This document shows, piece after piece, positions 54,790 to 63,875 of a DNA stretch of 64,000 bases (position 1 is the stretch's first letter; each line of letters starts with the position of its first letter). A program made the translations under genes and the position numbers. The notes under the pieces were generated by a model. The model was not told where the DNA came from, did not search any database, and saw only the letters and a list, made by a program, of their open reading frames with translations. The DNA comes from Pedobacter soli (GTDB taxonomy: Bacteria > Bacteroidota > Bacteroidia > Sphingobacteriales > Sphingobacteriaceae), in NCBI RefSeq assembly GCF_900101435.1, contig NZ_FMZH01000002.1:1-64000 (forward strand), read 5' to 3'.

Positions 54790-57561
54790 ATGAGACTAAT
54801 CTTTACGCTACTTCTTTTACTATGTTCTTCCTTTATTTACGCACAGAAAACCGGCTCGGTGAGCGGCAGGGTACTCCAGTCAAAAGATAAAAAACCAATT
54901 GATTATGCCTCATTGGCGGTAAAGAATTTAAGCGATTCGAGTATGGTTGGTGCTATGAGTACTACCGAAGATGGAAAGTTTCTTTTCAAAGACCTGAAAC
55001 CAGGTCAGTACCGGGTATATGCCGCATTTTTAGGATTAAAAAATACCACAAAAGATTTTACCATTACGGCCGAAAAACCAGATGTGAGCTTAGGCGATAT
55101 TGTTTTAGAAGGTGGTGCAATCGAGCTTCAAACTGTTGATATCAAAGCAGAAGTGCCACCAATTGTAGTGAAAAAAGATACCCTTGAGTTTAATGCAGGC
55201 TCTTTTAAAGTAGTGGAAAATGCTGTAGTAGAAGATTTATTAAAAAAATTACCTGGGGTAGAGGTCGATAAATCGGGTACAGTAAAAGCCCAGGGCGAAA
55301 CCATTACTAAAGTTAAAGTAGATGGAAAGCTGTTTTTTGGAAACGATCCCTTACTGGCAACCAAAAACCTGCCGGCAGATATGGTCGAAAAAATTCAGAT
55401 TATCGACGAGCTTTCAGATCAGGCGCAGTTTACCGGAATTGATGACGGATCGAGGACCAAAATCATCAACATCACCACCAAAAAAGATCGAAAGAACGGC
55501 TATTTTGGCAACACTTCTGCAGGTTACGGCTCTAACGACCGTTATGATGTAAATACCAATATCAACCATTTTAAGCAGGATAAAAGATTAAGTGTGATTG
55601 CCCAGTTTAACAACGTAAATAAACAAAACTTTGGCGGTGGTTTAGGTGGTGGTAACAGCGGAGGAAATGGTGGCCGCAGTGGAATTACTGATACCAAGGC
55701 CGGCGGATTTAACTTCTCTGATGAATATGCCGATCAAACCGAAATCAGCATGAGCTATTTTGTCAATAAATCTGACAATCTGATTTTAAGAAACAGCGTT
55801 ACCCAAAATCTTTTAGGTAATGTAACAACGGTTTTCAATAATAACCAAACCAATACTTCCGATCGTTTAAATCACCGTTTAAATTTTATGGTCGATACCA
55901 AGCTCGATTCATTAACCTCACTTAAGATAGAGCCCAATTTAAGCTATACCGATAATGAGAGCTTAAACAGTAGTTTTTACAATCGCGATTACAATACTTA
56001 CAAAACAAATGGATCGCAGACATTAAGTAACCACAATACTGCGCCGTCTATCAGCAATAATATTTTACTACGTAAGAAGTTTATGCGCAGGGGGCGAACT
56101 TTATCGCTAAATTTCAATACCAGCATTAACAATAACGATGCTAATAATTACAACAATAACCCCGAGAACCGTGATGAAGGTGGGATAATTACACAAAAAG
56201 TAATTAACCAGTTTAACGATCAGGAAAGTGAATCGCTTAATCAGAACACCCGGTTGGTATATACCGAGCCCTTAGATAAGACGCTTAGTTTAGAGTTTCA
56301 CTATCAGAATGGGTATAATCACAATACTTCCGACCGTTTTACCTATAATTTTAATCCCGCTACGCTTCAGTACGATTTATTGGATCAAACCTTTAGTAAT
56401 TCGTATGAAAATACCATTTTAACCAATGCGGCTGGTTTTAGCTTTAACAAGATGGCTAAAAAATATAACTGGAATGTTGGGATGGCCGTTCAAAATACCG
56501 ACCGTAAAAACAACAACATTACGCAAGGATTTACATTAAAACAAAACGTTTTCAACTATACGCCTTCTGCCATGTTCAGGTATAATTTTAGCAATAGCAA
56601 ACGTTTGGTGCTCAATTACCGTGGTAGTACCACCCAGCCTACCATACAGCAGTTGCAACCCATCCAGAACAATACCAATACACAAAGTATTCCGGTGGGT
56701 AACCCCGATTTAAAGCCTGAATTTAACAACACCTTACGTATTGCCTACAATACCTTTACCGTAGGTAAAAACAGGTCGCTGTTTGTTAACCTTAATCTTG
56801 CGCAAACCGCTAACCAGATTGCAAACAGTACCAGCCTAATTCAAAGTGGAAAAGATCAGGGTAAACTGGCCGTAACACCGGTAAATGTTAATGGTGTTTA
56901 TTCAGGTTCACTGTCGTCATCGTTAAGTTTACCACTTATGGCCGATAATAAGCTTAATTTTCACATCAATGTTGGCGGAAGTTATAACCGCGATGTAAAC
57001 TTTACCAACAGCTTAAAAAATATAACCAACAGTTGGTCAATCAGCAATGGCTACAGGTTGGTTTCTAACCTGGATAAACTCGATTTAACCGCCGGGGTTA
57101 ATGGTTCGGTTAACCGGGCTACCTATTCGGTTCAGCCCAATTCCAATACCCGCTATTATACCTTCAGCCCCAATATCAGTGTAAGTTATATGTTTCCGGG
57201 CGATATCCGCTGGTCTGTTGATGCTGATTACAACCAGAATACGGGCAGAGGCGAGGGATTCGATACGCATTTTACGCTGGTAAACTCGTATTTAAGCAAG
57301 CAGTTTTTCAAAAACCGTGGTACTTTCAAAGCTTCGGTAAACGATTTGCTGAACGAAAACCAGGGGGTAAGCCGGACGGCTAACAACAATACCATTCGCG
57401 ATGAAAGCTACAATGTTTTGCAACGTTATTTCATGTTTTCGTTTACCTATTCGCTTAACCGGATGGGTGGCAGAAACCGGATACGTGGTAACGAAGAAGG
57501 CGGCGGCGGTAGAAACCGTGGTGGCGGTGGTGGCTTTGGTGGAGGCCGTCAAAGAAATTAA
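54790..57561 (+). CDS. Outer-membrane beta-barrel protein with CarboxypepD_reg-like domain, copy 2
   Basis: A 923-aa paralogue of the 50749 protein with the same order: signal peptide, CarboxypepD_reg-like domain, plug-like VEDLLKKLPGVEV and DELSDQAQFTGIDDG segments, and the barrel (VYTEPLDKTLSLEF, SKRLVLNYRGSTTQP). It has a shorter internal glycine loop and a C-terminal GGGGRNRGGGGGFGGGRQRN tail, which the first copy lacks. Identity is high in the plug-like region and lower in the barrel loops, as for paralogues with different ligands. Confidence 0.87.
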   Translation: MRLIFTLLLLLCSSFIYAQKTGSVSGRVLQSKDKKPIDYASLAVKNLSDSSMVGAMSTTEDGKFLFKDLKPGQYRVYAAFLGLKNTTKDFTITAEKPDVSLGDIVLEGGAIELQTVDIKAEVPPIVVKKDTLEFNAGSFKVVENAVVEDLLKKLPGVEVDKSGTVKAQGETITKVKVDGKLFFGNDPLLATKNLPADMVEKIQIIDELSDQAQFTGIDDGSRTKIINITTKKDRKNGYFGNTSAGYGSNDRYDVNTNINHFKQDKRLSVIAQFNNVNKQNFGGGLGGGNSGGNGGRSGITDTKAGGFNFSDEYADQTEISMSYFVNKSDNLILRNSVTQNLLGNVTTVFNNNQTNTSDRLNHRLNFMVDTKLDSLTSLKIEPNLSYTDNESLNSSFYNRDYNTYKTNGSQTLSNHNTAPSISNNILLRKKFMRRGRTLSLNFNTSINNNDANNYNNNPENRDEGGIITQKVINQFNDQESESLNQNTRLVYTEPLDKTLSLEFHYQNGYNHNTSDRFTYNFNPATLQYDLLDQTFSNSYENTILTNAAGFSFNKMAKKYNWNVGMAVQNTDRKNNNITQGFTLKQNVFNYTPSAMFRYNFSNSKRLVLNYRGSTTQPTIQQLQPIQNNTNTQSIPVGNPDLKPEFNNTLRIAYNTFTVGKNRSLFVNLNLAQTANQIANSTSLIQSGKDQGKLAVTPVNVNGVYSGSLSSSLSLPLMADNKLNFHINVGGSYNRDVNFTNSLKNITNSWSISNGYRLVSNLDKLDLTAGVNGSVNRATYSVQPNSNTRYYTFSPNISVSYMFPGDIRWSVDADYNQNTGRGEGFDTHFTLVNSYLSKQFFKNRGTFKASVNDLLNENQGVSRTANNNTIRDESYNVLQRYFMFSFTYSLNRMGGRNRIRGNEEGGGGRNRGGGGGFGGGRQRN

Positions 57562-57705
57562 TCATGATACCGTAAAACCATCAATTATTTTCTGAATGTA
57601 AAAGCGTTGTTATTTGGAATAAATCTAAAGAAAGGTTAACTTGCGCCCAATTTAGCACATGAACCCGTTAGGCCCCATCTGGCTAATGAAATAAAATAAA
57701 CGCAG

Positions 57706-57921
57706 ATGAAACTTTCGCACTTAAAAGTTGGAGAAAAAGGAACAATTGTAGCTTTTACAGATTTAGATATGTCTGTAAAGCTGATGGAGATGGGCTGCTT
57801 GCCGGGCGAAGTTGTAGAGGTTGAGCGTTTTGCCCCTCTTGGCGATCCAATGGCCATTCGTGTTGCGGGTTATCAGCTTTGTTTACGTAAAAGCGAGGCT
57901 GATGTGGTTATCATTCAATAA
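57706..57921 (+). CDS. feoA: Ferrous iron transport protein A
   Basis: A 71-aa SH3-like protein (LSHLKVGEKGTIVAFTDLDMSVKLMEMGCLPGEVVEVER) that stimulates or regulates FeoB. Length and fold are standard. It is followed by feoB after five bases, a classic feoAB operon. Confidence 0.95.
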   Translation: MKLSHLKVGEKGTIVAFTDLDMSVKLMEMGCLPGEVVEVERFAPLGDPMAIRVAGYQLCLRKSEADVVIIQ

Positions 57922-57926
57922 ATAAG

Positions 57927-60041
57927 TTGGGTTTGGATATTAAAGTTGCATTAGTTGGTAATCCCAATACAGGTAAGTCTACGTTATTTAACCGTTTAAC
58001 GGGTTTAAATCAGAAAATAGGTAATTTTCCAGGCATTACAGTCGATAAAAAAACAGGTTTTACCAAACTTTCAGTCGGTAAAGATGCCGAAATTATCGAT
58101 TTACCCGGAACTTATAGTCTTTACCCCAAAAGTGCTGACGAAAGCATTGTTTTTCAGGTACTGGCCGATCAAAAAAACAATAGCCATCCCGATGTAATTG
58201 TATTGGTTACCGATGCATCCAATCTTAAGCGAAACATGCTTTTGTATTCGCAGGTGGCTGATCTTGGCATCCCAATGATTTTGGCTTTAAACATGATCGA
58301 TCTTTCTGCCAAACAGGGCATTGAGATTAATCTCGATAAACTGGCCGAAAAATTAGGCATTCAGGTAGTTTCTATCTCTGCACGGAACAATATCGGGATC
58401 GATAAGCTTAAAAACGCAATTGCCAATACCACTAAAATAGCTACCCAGCTTCAGGAAGTTGATTTAAATTTTCTTGCCCCTGAGGCAATTAATGCTATCA
58501 AAACGAAGCTGAATTCTGATAACGATTATTATGCCCTGCAGGTTTTACACCAGCATGAGCATTTAACTTTCTTTACCGAAAAAGAGCAGGAAGAAATTGA
58601 GGAAATAGAGCAATCGAACCATTTCGAGTCGGCCAAAATACAGGCTGCTGAAACCATTGCACGTTATAAGCATTTAAGCACTATACTGGCTGATGTGGTG
58701 GTGGATAAAGGCACCGAGAAAAAGTTTTCATTCAGCGACAAACTCGATACTGTACTTACCCATAAAGTTTGGGGTTTTGCCATATTCTTATTCATTCTGT
58801 TTGTAATTTTCAATGCCATCTTCGCCTGGTCATCCTACCCGATGGATTGGATTGAAAGCGGCTTTGGTTTTATTACTGAGCTCGGTCACGAATATTTGCC
58901 TGCAGGTATGCTTACCGACTTATTATTGGATGGCGTTATTGCAGGTTTAGGGGGTATTTTTGTTTTTATCCCGCAAATTGCCATTCTTTTTGCCTTTATA
59001 TCCATTTTAGAAGATACGGGTTACATGGCCCGGGTTACCTTTATGATGGATAAAATCATGAGTAAGGTAGGCCTTAACGGAAAATCGGTAGTGCCTATGA
59101 TTGGGGGCCTAGCTTGCGCTGTACCATCAATTATGGCTGCCCGGAATATCGAAAACTGGAAAGACCGGATGATAACCATTATGGTAACCCCTTTGGTTAG
59201 CTGTTCGGCCCGGTTACCGGTATATATCCTGATTATATCTTTGATTATTCCGCAAAAGCACGTATTGGGTATTTTTAACCTGCAAGGTTTAGCGTTAATG
59301 GTCATGTATCTGGTTGGTATTCTGGCTGCGGTACTGGTGGCCTGGGTGATGAAATTCATCATCAAAACCAAAGAAAGGTCGTATTTTATTATGGAGCTGC
59401 CTGTTTACCGCATGCCAAGGTGGAAGAACGTACTTTTTACCATGTATGAGAAATCGAAAACCTTTGTTTTTGAAGCGGGTAAAGTAATTATTGCCATTTC
59501 GGTTATTCTTTGGGTAATGGCTGCTTACGGGCCCGGAGATCGTTTCGAAAATATAGAAAAGAAATATGCTGCGGCGCTGGCCGATACCACAAAAAATACC
59601 GATCACATTAAGGTTTTAGAAGCTACCGAAAAGCTCGAAAATTCTTATGTGGGTGTGCTCGGTCACTGGATTGAGCCTGTAATTCGTCCACTGGGTTACG
59701 ATTGGAAGATTGGTATAGGCTTAATTACCTCTTTTGCCGCCCGTGAAGCCTTTGTAGGTACTATGGCAACCATTTACAGTGTTGATGGGGGCGATGAGGA
59801 CACCACGACCATAAGAGCGCGCATGGCCGCTTCGGTTAACAGCCGTACGGGGTTGCCGGTTTACTCTTTTGCAACCGGTATTTCGTTAATGCTGTTTTAC
59901 GCTTTTGCCATGCAATGCATGAGTACCGTGGCCATTGTTTACCGCGAAACCAAAGGCTGGAAATGGCCGGTTATTCAGTTAGTTTATATGACTGCTATGG
60001 CTTATGTTGCTGCGCTGGTTGCTTACCAGTTGCTAAAATAA
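57927..60041 (+). CDS. feoB: Ferrous iron transporter FeoB
   Basis: A 704-aa inner-membrane Fe(II) transporter. G domain: G1 GNPNTGKS (11-18), G3 DLPG, G4 NMID, followed by a helical spacer, then the Gate/core TM domains with SCSARLPVYILI and the C-terminal MQCMSTVAIVYRETK Cys-containing gate. The start is TTG (57927). It is intact and co-transcribed with feoA, so probably expressed when iron is low or oxygen limited; no Fur site was identified. Confidence 0.96.
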   Translation: MGLDIKVALVGNPNTGKSTLFNRLTGLNQKIGNFPGITVDKKTGFTKLSVGKDAEIIDLPGTYSLYPKSADESIVFQVLADQKNNSHPDVIVLVTDASNLKRNMLLYSQVADLGIPMILALNMIDLSAKQGIEINLDKLAEKLGIQVVSISARNNIGIDKLKNAIANTTKIATQLQEVDLNFLAPEAINAIKTKLNSDNDYYALQVLHQHEHLTFFTEKEQEEIEEIEQSNHFESAKIQAAETIARYKHLSTILADVVVDKGTEKKFSFSDKLDTVLTHKVWGFAIFLFILFVIFNAIFAWSSYPMDWIESGFGFITELGHEYLPAGMLTDLLLDGVIAGLGGIFVFIPQIAILFAFISILEDTGYMARVTFMMDKIMSKVGLNGKSVVPMIGGLACAVPSIMAARNIENWKDRMITIMVTPLVSCSARLPVYILIISLIIPQKHVLGIFNLQGLALMVMYLVGILAAVLVAWVMKFIIKTKERSYFIMELPVYRMPRWKNVLFTMYEKSKTFVFEAGKVIIAISVILWVMAAYGPGDRFENIEKKYAAALADTTKNTDHIKVLEATEKLENSYVGVLGHWIEPVIRPLGYDWKIGIGLITSFAAREAFVGTMATIYSVDGGDEDTTTIRARMAASVNSRTGLPVYSFATGISLMLFYAFAMQCMSTVAIVYRETKGWKWPVIQLVYMTAMAYVAALVAYQLLK

Positions 60042-60127
60042 TGTTATCTTTTCTTTTTTGTCTCCCAAGGCATAGTCGAGGGGGAGAATAGATAATTTGC
60101 CCTTTATTGCACAGACTTTTGTTGCTA

Positions 60128-60208
60128 AACCCGGTAGTAGCGGCAGCCCCCGATTGCAATTCGGGGCTATAGCGAATAACGGGACTACTGTTTCCGAAAT
60201 CCCGCTGA
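60128..60208. repeat. Interspersed repeat with CCCCGA/TCGGGG stem
   Basis: GGTAGTAGCGG, then CCCCCGATTGCAATTCGGGG, then CTATAGCGAATAACGGGACTACTG. The outer GTAGT/ACTAC pair closes the unit. Its order resembles that of the repeat at 772-870 (variable stem, then TAnnCGnAnAnCnGGAC), so both may belong to one Bacteroidota repeat or RNA family. Confidence 0.5.
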
Positions 60209-60313
60209 ACGTTCATTTCCTAATCATAGTCGAGCATAACTAAAAGCATTTTATTATAGAAGGCATATAATATCATTTTACCTTAATGAATTTTTTTTGC
60301 TTTTGCTTTGCTC

Positions 60314-60790
60314 TTATCCTAACTCAATTTGTCTTTTAATACTCTCTTCTAACGAGATTAAAGTCTCTGTACGCTGAATGCCGTTCACTGCCTGTATTTC
60401 TTCATTTAAAACATGACGCAGGTGATTGGTATCTCTGCAGATAATTTTAGCGAACATACTGTAGGCACCTGTAGTATAGTGCAATTCTACCACCTCCTTA
60501 ATTTTGCTGAGCTGCGCAACCGCATCTTTATACTGAATTCCCTTCTCGAGATAAATACCCAAAAAGGCACAAATATCGTAGCCGGCCTTTTGCGGATCGA
60601 TGATTAAATGAGAGCCTTTAATAATGCCCATTTCCTGTAACTTCTTCATCCGCACGTGTATGGTACCGCCCGAAACGATCAAATCTTTAGCTATTTCTGT
60701 ATAGGGTTTAGTGGCATCCTGCATCAATTGTTTCAATATATCGATATCGAGGTTGTCAATTTCTAAATTGGAATTGTCTTTTTTAAGCAT
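60314..60790 (-). CDS. Lrp/AsnC family transcriptional regulator
   Basis: A 158-aa regulator with an N-terminal winged HTH (residues ~13-60, LDIDILKQLMQDATKPYTEIAKDLIVSGGTIHVRMKKL) and a C-terminal RAM amino-acid-binding domain (~75-150, AFLGIYLEK, HYTTGAYSMFAKIICRD). It forms dimers or octamers and probably responds to an amino acid. It is oriented away from feoB and from the tRNA-like genes. Confidence 0.92.
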   Translation of the reverse strand: MLKKDNSNLEIDNLDIDILKQLMQDATKPYTEIAKDLIVSGGTIHVRMKKLQEMGIIKGSHLIIDPQKAGYDICAFLGIYLEKGIQYKDAVAQLSKIKEVVELHYTTGAYSMFAKIICRDTNHLRHVLNEEIQAVNGIQRTETLISLEESIKRQIELG

Positions 60791-60863
60791 ATTTTTGAAT
60801 TATGATAAGCGAATTTACGAATATTTATCAATATTATAAAAATAAAATTAAATGTTTAAAATA

Positions 60864-60895
60864 TTTGCAAGGTATTGGTTGTTCCTTTACATTTG
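60864..60895 (+). promoter_or_regulatory. Consensus Bacteroidota promoter for the tRNA-like genes
   Basis: TTTG (60864-60867), 20-base spacer, TACATTTG (60888-60895): both elements match the consensus exactly. The predicted start is near 60901, about 45 nt before the first tRNA-like gene. Confidence 0.75.
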
Positions 60896-60946
60896 TATCA
60901 AGCAATTAACAAAAAGGAAACGTTCTTTCAAAATTGCTGAACATAC

Positions 60947-61063
60947 TGTAGGGTGGTGAAACAGGCAGACACACCTCCTTGTCTCGGTGGCGGAGAATAA
61001 TGGGAATATACCGGTTTCGGTACTAACCACTCCTTGAAGGTTCGATTCCTTCCCCTACAGCCA
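60947..61063 (+). tRNA. tRNA-Leu-like gene with GTC anticodon loop and long variable arm, copy 1
   Basis: Acceptor TGTAGGG/CCCTACA with discriminator G and encoded CCA; Leu-type D-arm (GTGGTGAAACAGGCAGACAC); anticodon arm CCTCC-TTGTCTC-GGTGG with a T-T mismatch in the middle of the stem and GTC at the anticodon position; T-arm GAAGG-TTCGATT-CCTTC. The variable region is about 44 nt and folds as GGAG...CTCC, TGG...CCA and TACCG-GTTT-CGGTA. Total length is 117 nt, far longer than normal. Whether it is charged, and with what, is not known. Confidence 0.7.
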
Positions 61064-61133
61064 GTTCAGTTGACAATTTACGGTTAAGAGTTTAAAATTC
61101 GAAACTACAAATTGAAAACTGTTAACTTTTGAA

Positions 61134-61278
61134 TGTTGGGTGGTGAAATTGGCAGACACGCCTCCTTGTCTCGGTGGTGGGGAATAATGGGACAAACGCA
61201 GTTTATTGGGTTGACCACAAATTAATTTTTTGAACTGTAGCTAACTACCCCTTGAAGGTTCGACTCCTTCCCCAACAG
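61134..61278 (+). tRNA. tRNA-Leu-like gene with GTC anticodon loop and very long variable arm, copy 2
   Basis: Acceptor TGTTGGG/CCCAACA, with no complete CCA; D-arm GTGGTGAAATTGGCAGACAC; the identical anticodon arm CCTCC-TTGTCTC-GGTGG; T-arm GAAGG-TTCGACT-CCTTC. The variable region is about 75 nt, closed by GGGG/CCCC where copy 1 has GGAG/CTCC, a compensatory change, and holds an inner CAGTT/AACTG stem. Length 145 nt. A T6 run follows directly and may end transcription. Confidence 0.68.
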
Positions 61279-61425
61279 CATTTTTTATGAATAATAAGTT
61301 AGTTAATCGAGCAATCCTGGATAGGTTGCTCTTTTTTTTGTTTAGTGCGGCTGGTTTAGCTGACAAACTTTACAGATTATTGTTATATTACCAGCTTAAA
61401 TTATTCAAAACGACTAAGCACTGTG

Positions 61426-62442
61426 ATGAAGAAACGCGTTTCAATAAAAGATATAGCCAAACAATTAAATATTTCCATTACCACGGTATCATTTGTAATT
61501 AATGGAAAGGCGCGTGAAAAAAATATTAGTGAAGCCCTTACCAAGAAAGTTCTCGATCTGGTTGCGGAGCTAAACTATCAGCCAAATGCACTTGCCACAA
61601 GTTTACGAACGGGTAAAACAAAAATTATTGGCTTTTTGGTTGATGATATTTCTGAGCCGTTTTTTTCGGGTATAGCCCGCCATATCGATGAAATTGCATC
61701 GAATCTGGGTTATAAAATTCTTTTTAGCAGTACGCGTAACGATACGGAAAAAGCCATAGAGTTGCTTCAGATTTTTGAAGACCGTCATGTTGATGGTTAC
61801 ATTATGGCCTTGCCAGAAGGTTTGGAAGATGAAGTGAAAAAACTAATCCAAACCGATGCGCCGGTAGTTTTATTTGACCGCTACGTACAGGAGGTAAAAA
61901 CTGATTATGTAATTATTGATAACCAGAAAAGCACGTTTGATGCAACTGAGCACCTGATTAACAATGGTTATAAAAATATAGCTTTTGTTACTATTGATAC
62001 ACAGCAACTACAAATGGTTGATCGCTTAGCGGGCTACGAAACAGCAATTGAAAAACACAAGCTACCAGCTGTTGTAAAGAAAATCAAATATACGGGATCT
62101 GAAGATTCGATTCAGGAGATGATTAGCTTTTTTAAAGCCGAAAAGCAGCTCGATGCAGTAATTTTTGCAGCCAACTATATCTGTTTAGATGGTTTAAGGA
62201 CCTTTAGAAAATCGGGAATCCGGATTCATAAAGACCTGGCCGTGGTATCGTTTGATGATTTTGAGATTTTGGAATTCTGCGAGCCACCTGTTACGGCGAT
62301 CGCACAGCCTCTTGAAGCTATTGCAGAGAACATTATGAAGGTTTTGCTTAACAAACTTAAAAAAGCAGGGCAAAATGCCGGAAATACGCAAATTTCGCTT
62401 CCTACTACGTTAAATGTAAGGCCGTCGAGCGCAAAGAAGTAA
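61426..62442 (+). CDS. LacI family transcriptional regulator
   Basis: A 338-aa regulator. N-terminal LacI HTH with hinge helix (VSIKDIAKQLNISITTVSFVINGKA ... YQPNALATSLRTGKT) and a periplasmic-binding-protein-like sugar-sensing domain (~60-335, IGFLVDDISEPFFSGIARHID ... VVSFDDFEILEF). The start is the ATG at 61426; a GTG three bases upstream is ignored. No sugar-utilisation genes are beside it in the window, so the ligand is unknown. Confidence 0.93.
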   Translation: MKKRVSIKDIAKQLNISITTVSFVINGKAREKNISEALTKKVLDLVAELNYQPNALATSLRTGKTKIIGFLVDDISEPFFSGIARHIDEIASNLGYKILFSSTRNDTEKAIELLQIFEDRHVDGYIMALPEGLEDEVKKLIQTDAPVVLFDRYVQEVKTDYVIIDNQKSTFDATEHLINNGYKNIAFVTIDTQQLQMVDRLAGYETAIEKHKLPAVVKKIKYTGSEDSIQEMISFFKAEKQLDAVIFAANYICLDGLRTFRKSGIRIHKDLAVVSFDDFEILEFCEPPVTAIAQPLEAIAENIMKVLLNKLKKAGQNAGNTQISLPTTLNVRPSSAKK

Positions 62443-62450
62443 TTTCAACA

Positions 62451-62487
62451 AAAAAGGGAACCGATTTTTAGTCCGTTCCCTTTTTTA
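62451..62487. terminator. Bidirectional terminator between the lacI-type gene and frr
   Basis: AAAAAGGGAAC (62451-62461) pairs with GTTCCCTTTTT (62475-62485), with a 13-base loop. It serves the two convergent genes. Confidence 0.85.
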
Positions 62488-62503
62488 TTGTTGTTTAAAT
62501 AGA

Positions 62504-63067
62504 TTAAACTGTCATTACGTCTTTTTCTTTTGCTTCGGCGTGTTTATCTACTTTAATGATATACGCATCAGTTAATTTCTGAACTTCGCCTTCACCGGTT
62601 TTGATTTCGTCGTCAGATACGCCTTCTCCTTTTAATTTTTGAATTTTGGTATTGGCATCTTTACGGATGTTACGTACGGTGATACGGCCTCTTTCAGCTT
62701 CCTCTTTCACTTTTTTAACCAGTTCCTTTCTACGCTCTTCGGTTAGTGGTGGAACAACCAAACGGATTACAATACCATCATTTTGTGGGTTAATACCAAT
62801 GTTGGCAACCTGTATCGCTTTTTCGATTACCGTTAAAAGCGATTTTTCCCATGGCTGGATCACAATTGTTCTGGCATCAGGGGTATTGATGCTGGCCACC
62901 TGTGCTAAAGCAGTCGAAGCGCCATAATAATCAACGAAAATGCCATCAAGCATTCCTGCTGATGCCTTACCAGCTCTAATTTTAGTTAATTCAGCTTCGC
63001 AATGATCAATGGCTTTATCCATTGAAGACTGGGCATCCATTAATTGTAATTGTATGAGTTCGTTCAT
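62504..63067 (-). CDS. frr: Ribosome recycling factor
   Basis: A 187-aa protein that splits post-termination ribosomes with EF-G. The family features are present: N-terminal SMDKAIDHCEAELTKIRAGKASAGML, central VPPLTEERRKELVKKVKEEAE, and RNIRKDANTKIQKLKGEGVSDDE. It lies downstream of pyrH on the same strand, 39 bases apart, a near-universal pairing. Confidence 0.97.
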   Translation of the reverse strand: MNELIQLQLMDAQSSMDKAIDHCEAELTKIRAGKASAGMLDGIFVDYYGASTALAQVASINTPDARTIVIQPWEKSLLTVIEKAIQVANIGINPQNDGIVIRLVVPPLTEERRKELVKKVKEEAERGRITVRNIRKDANTKIQKLKGEGVSDDEIKTGEGEVQKLTDAYIIKVDKHAEAKEKDVMTV

Positions 63068-63106
63068 AATTGTGTGTATTTCTACAATTTGTTTTTTCTA
63101 AAATGC

Positions 63107-63811
63107 TTATTTAACCAGAGTACCAATTGGTTCACCACTGGCAATTTTCATGAAGTTACCATGTTTATTCATATCAAACACAATAATTGGCAACTGGTTT
63201 TCTTCACAAAGCGTAAAAGCGGTCATGTCCATAACATTAAGCCCCTTATCATACACTTCTCTGAAAGAAATTTCTTCAAATTTTGTTGCTGCGGGATCTT
63301 TCTCCGGATCGGCAGTATAAATGCCATCTACTCGGGTTCCTTTTAATACCACATCGGCTTTAATTTCTATTGCGCGTAATGCAGCAGCAGAATCGGTGGT
63401 AAAGTAAGGGTTACCTGTACCGGCACCAAAAATAACTACACGTCCTTTTTCAAGGTGGCGAACAGCTCTTCTGCGGATAAACGGCTCACAAATTTGTTCC
63501 ATTTTAATCGCTGTAAGTAAGCGTGTTTTAATGTCCACTTTTTCTAAGGCATCTTGTAAGGCCATTGAGTTGATTACAGTAGCTAACATACCCATATAAT
63601 CGGCCTGTGCTCTGTCCATCCCGCTTTTTTCGGCACTTAAACCTCTAAAAATGTTTCCTCCACCAATTACGATTGCGATTTCTAAACCTTTATCGTGTAC
63701 AGCTTTAATATCTTCTGCGTATTGTTTAACGCGCTCATTATCAATGCCGTATTGTTTGTCGCCCATTAGCGATTCTCCGCTAAGCTTTAGTAGGATGCGT
63801 TTGTATTTCAT
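63107..63811 (-). CDS. pyrH: UMP kinase
   Basis: A 234-aa amino-acid-kinase-fold enzyme that phosphorylates UMP to UDP. N-terminal [30 protein letters not shown], and [20 protein letters not shown] match bacterial PyrH, as do [16 protein letters not shown] and [15 protein letters not shown]. It forms a pair with frr downstream. Confidence 0.97.
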   Translation of the reverse strand: MKYKRILLKLSGESLMGDKQYGIDNERVKQYAEDIKAVHDKGLEIAIVIGGGNIFRGLSAEKSGMDRAQADYMGMLATVINSMALQDALEKVDIKTRLLTAIKMEQICEPFIRRRAVRHLEKGRVVIFGAGTGNPYFTTDSAAALRAIEIKADVVLKGTRVDGIYTADPEKDPAATKFEEISFREVYDKGLNVMDMTAFTLCEENQLPIIVFDMNKHGNFMKIASGEPIGTLVK

Positions 63812-63875
63812 GACCCCAAAAATATTAACAATTTTTTAATACCTCGCTATGCTTTTCAACAATTGATGTAAATAT

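Noticed and set aside
61287..61502. 71-codon frame between the tRNA-like genes and lacI-type gene
   Set aside because: It runs into the LacI start in another frame and has no features of its own.
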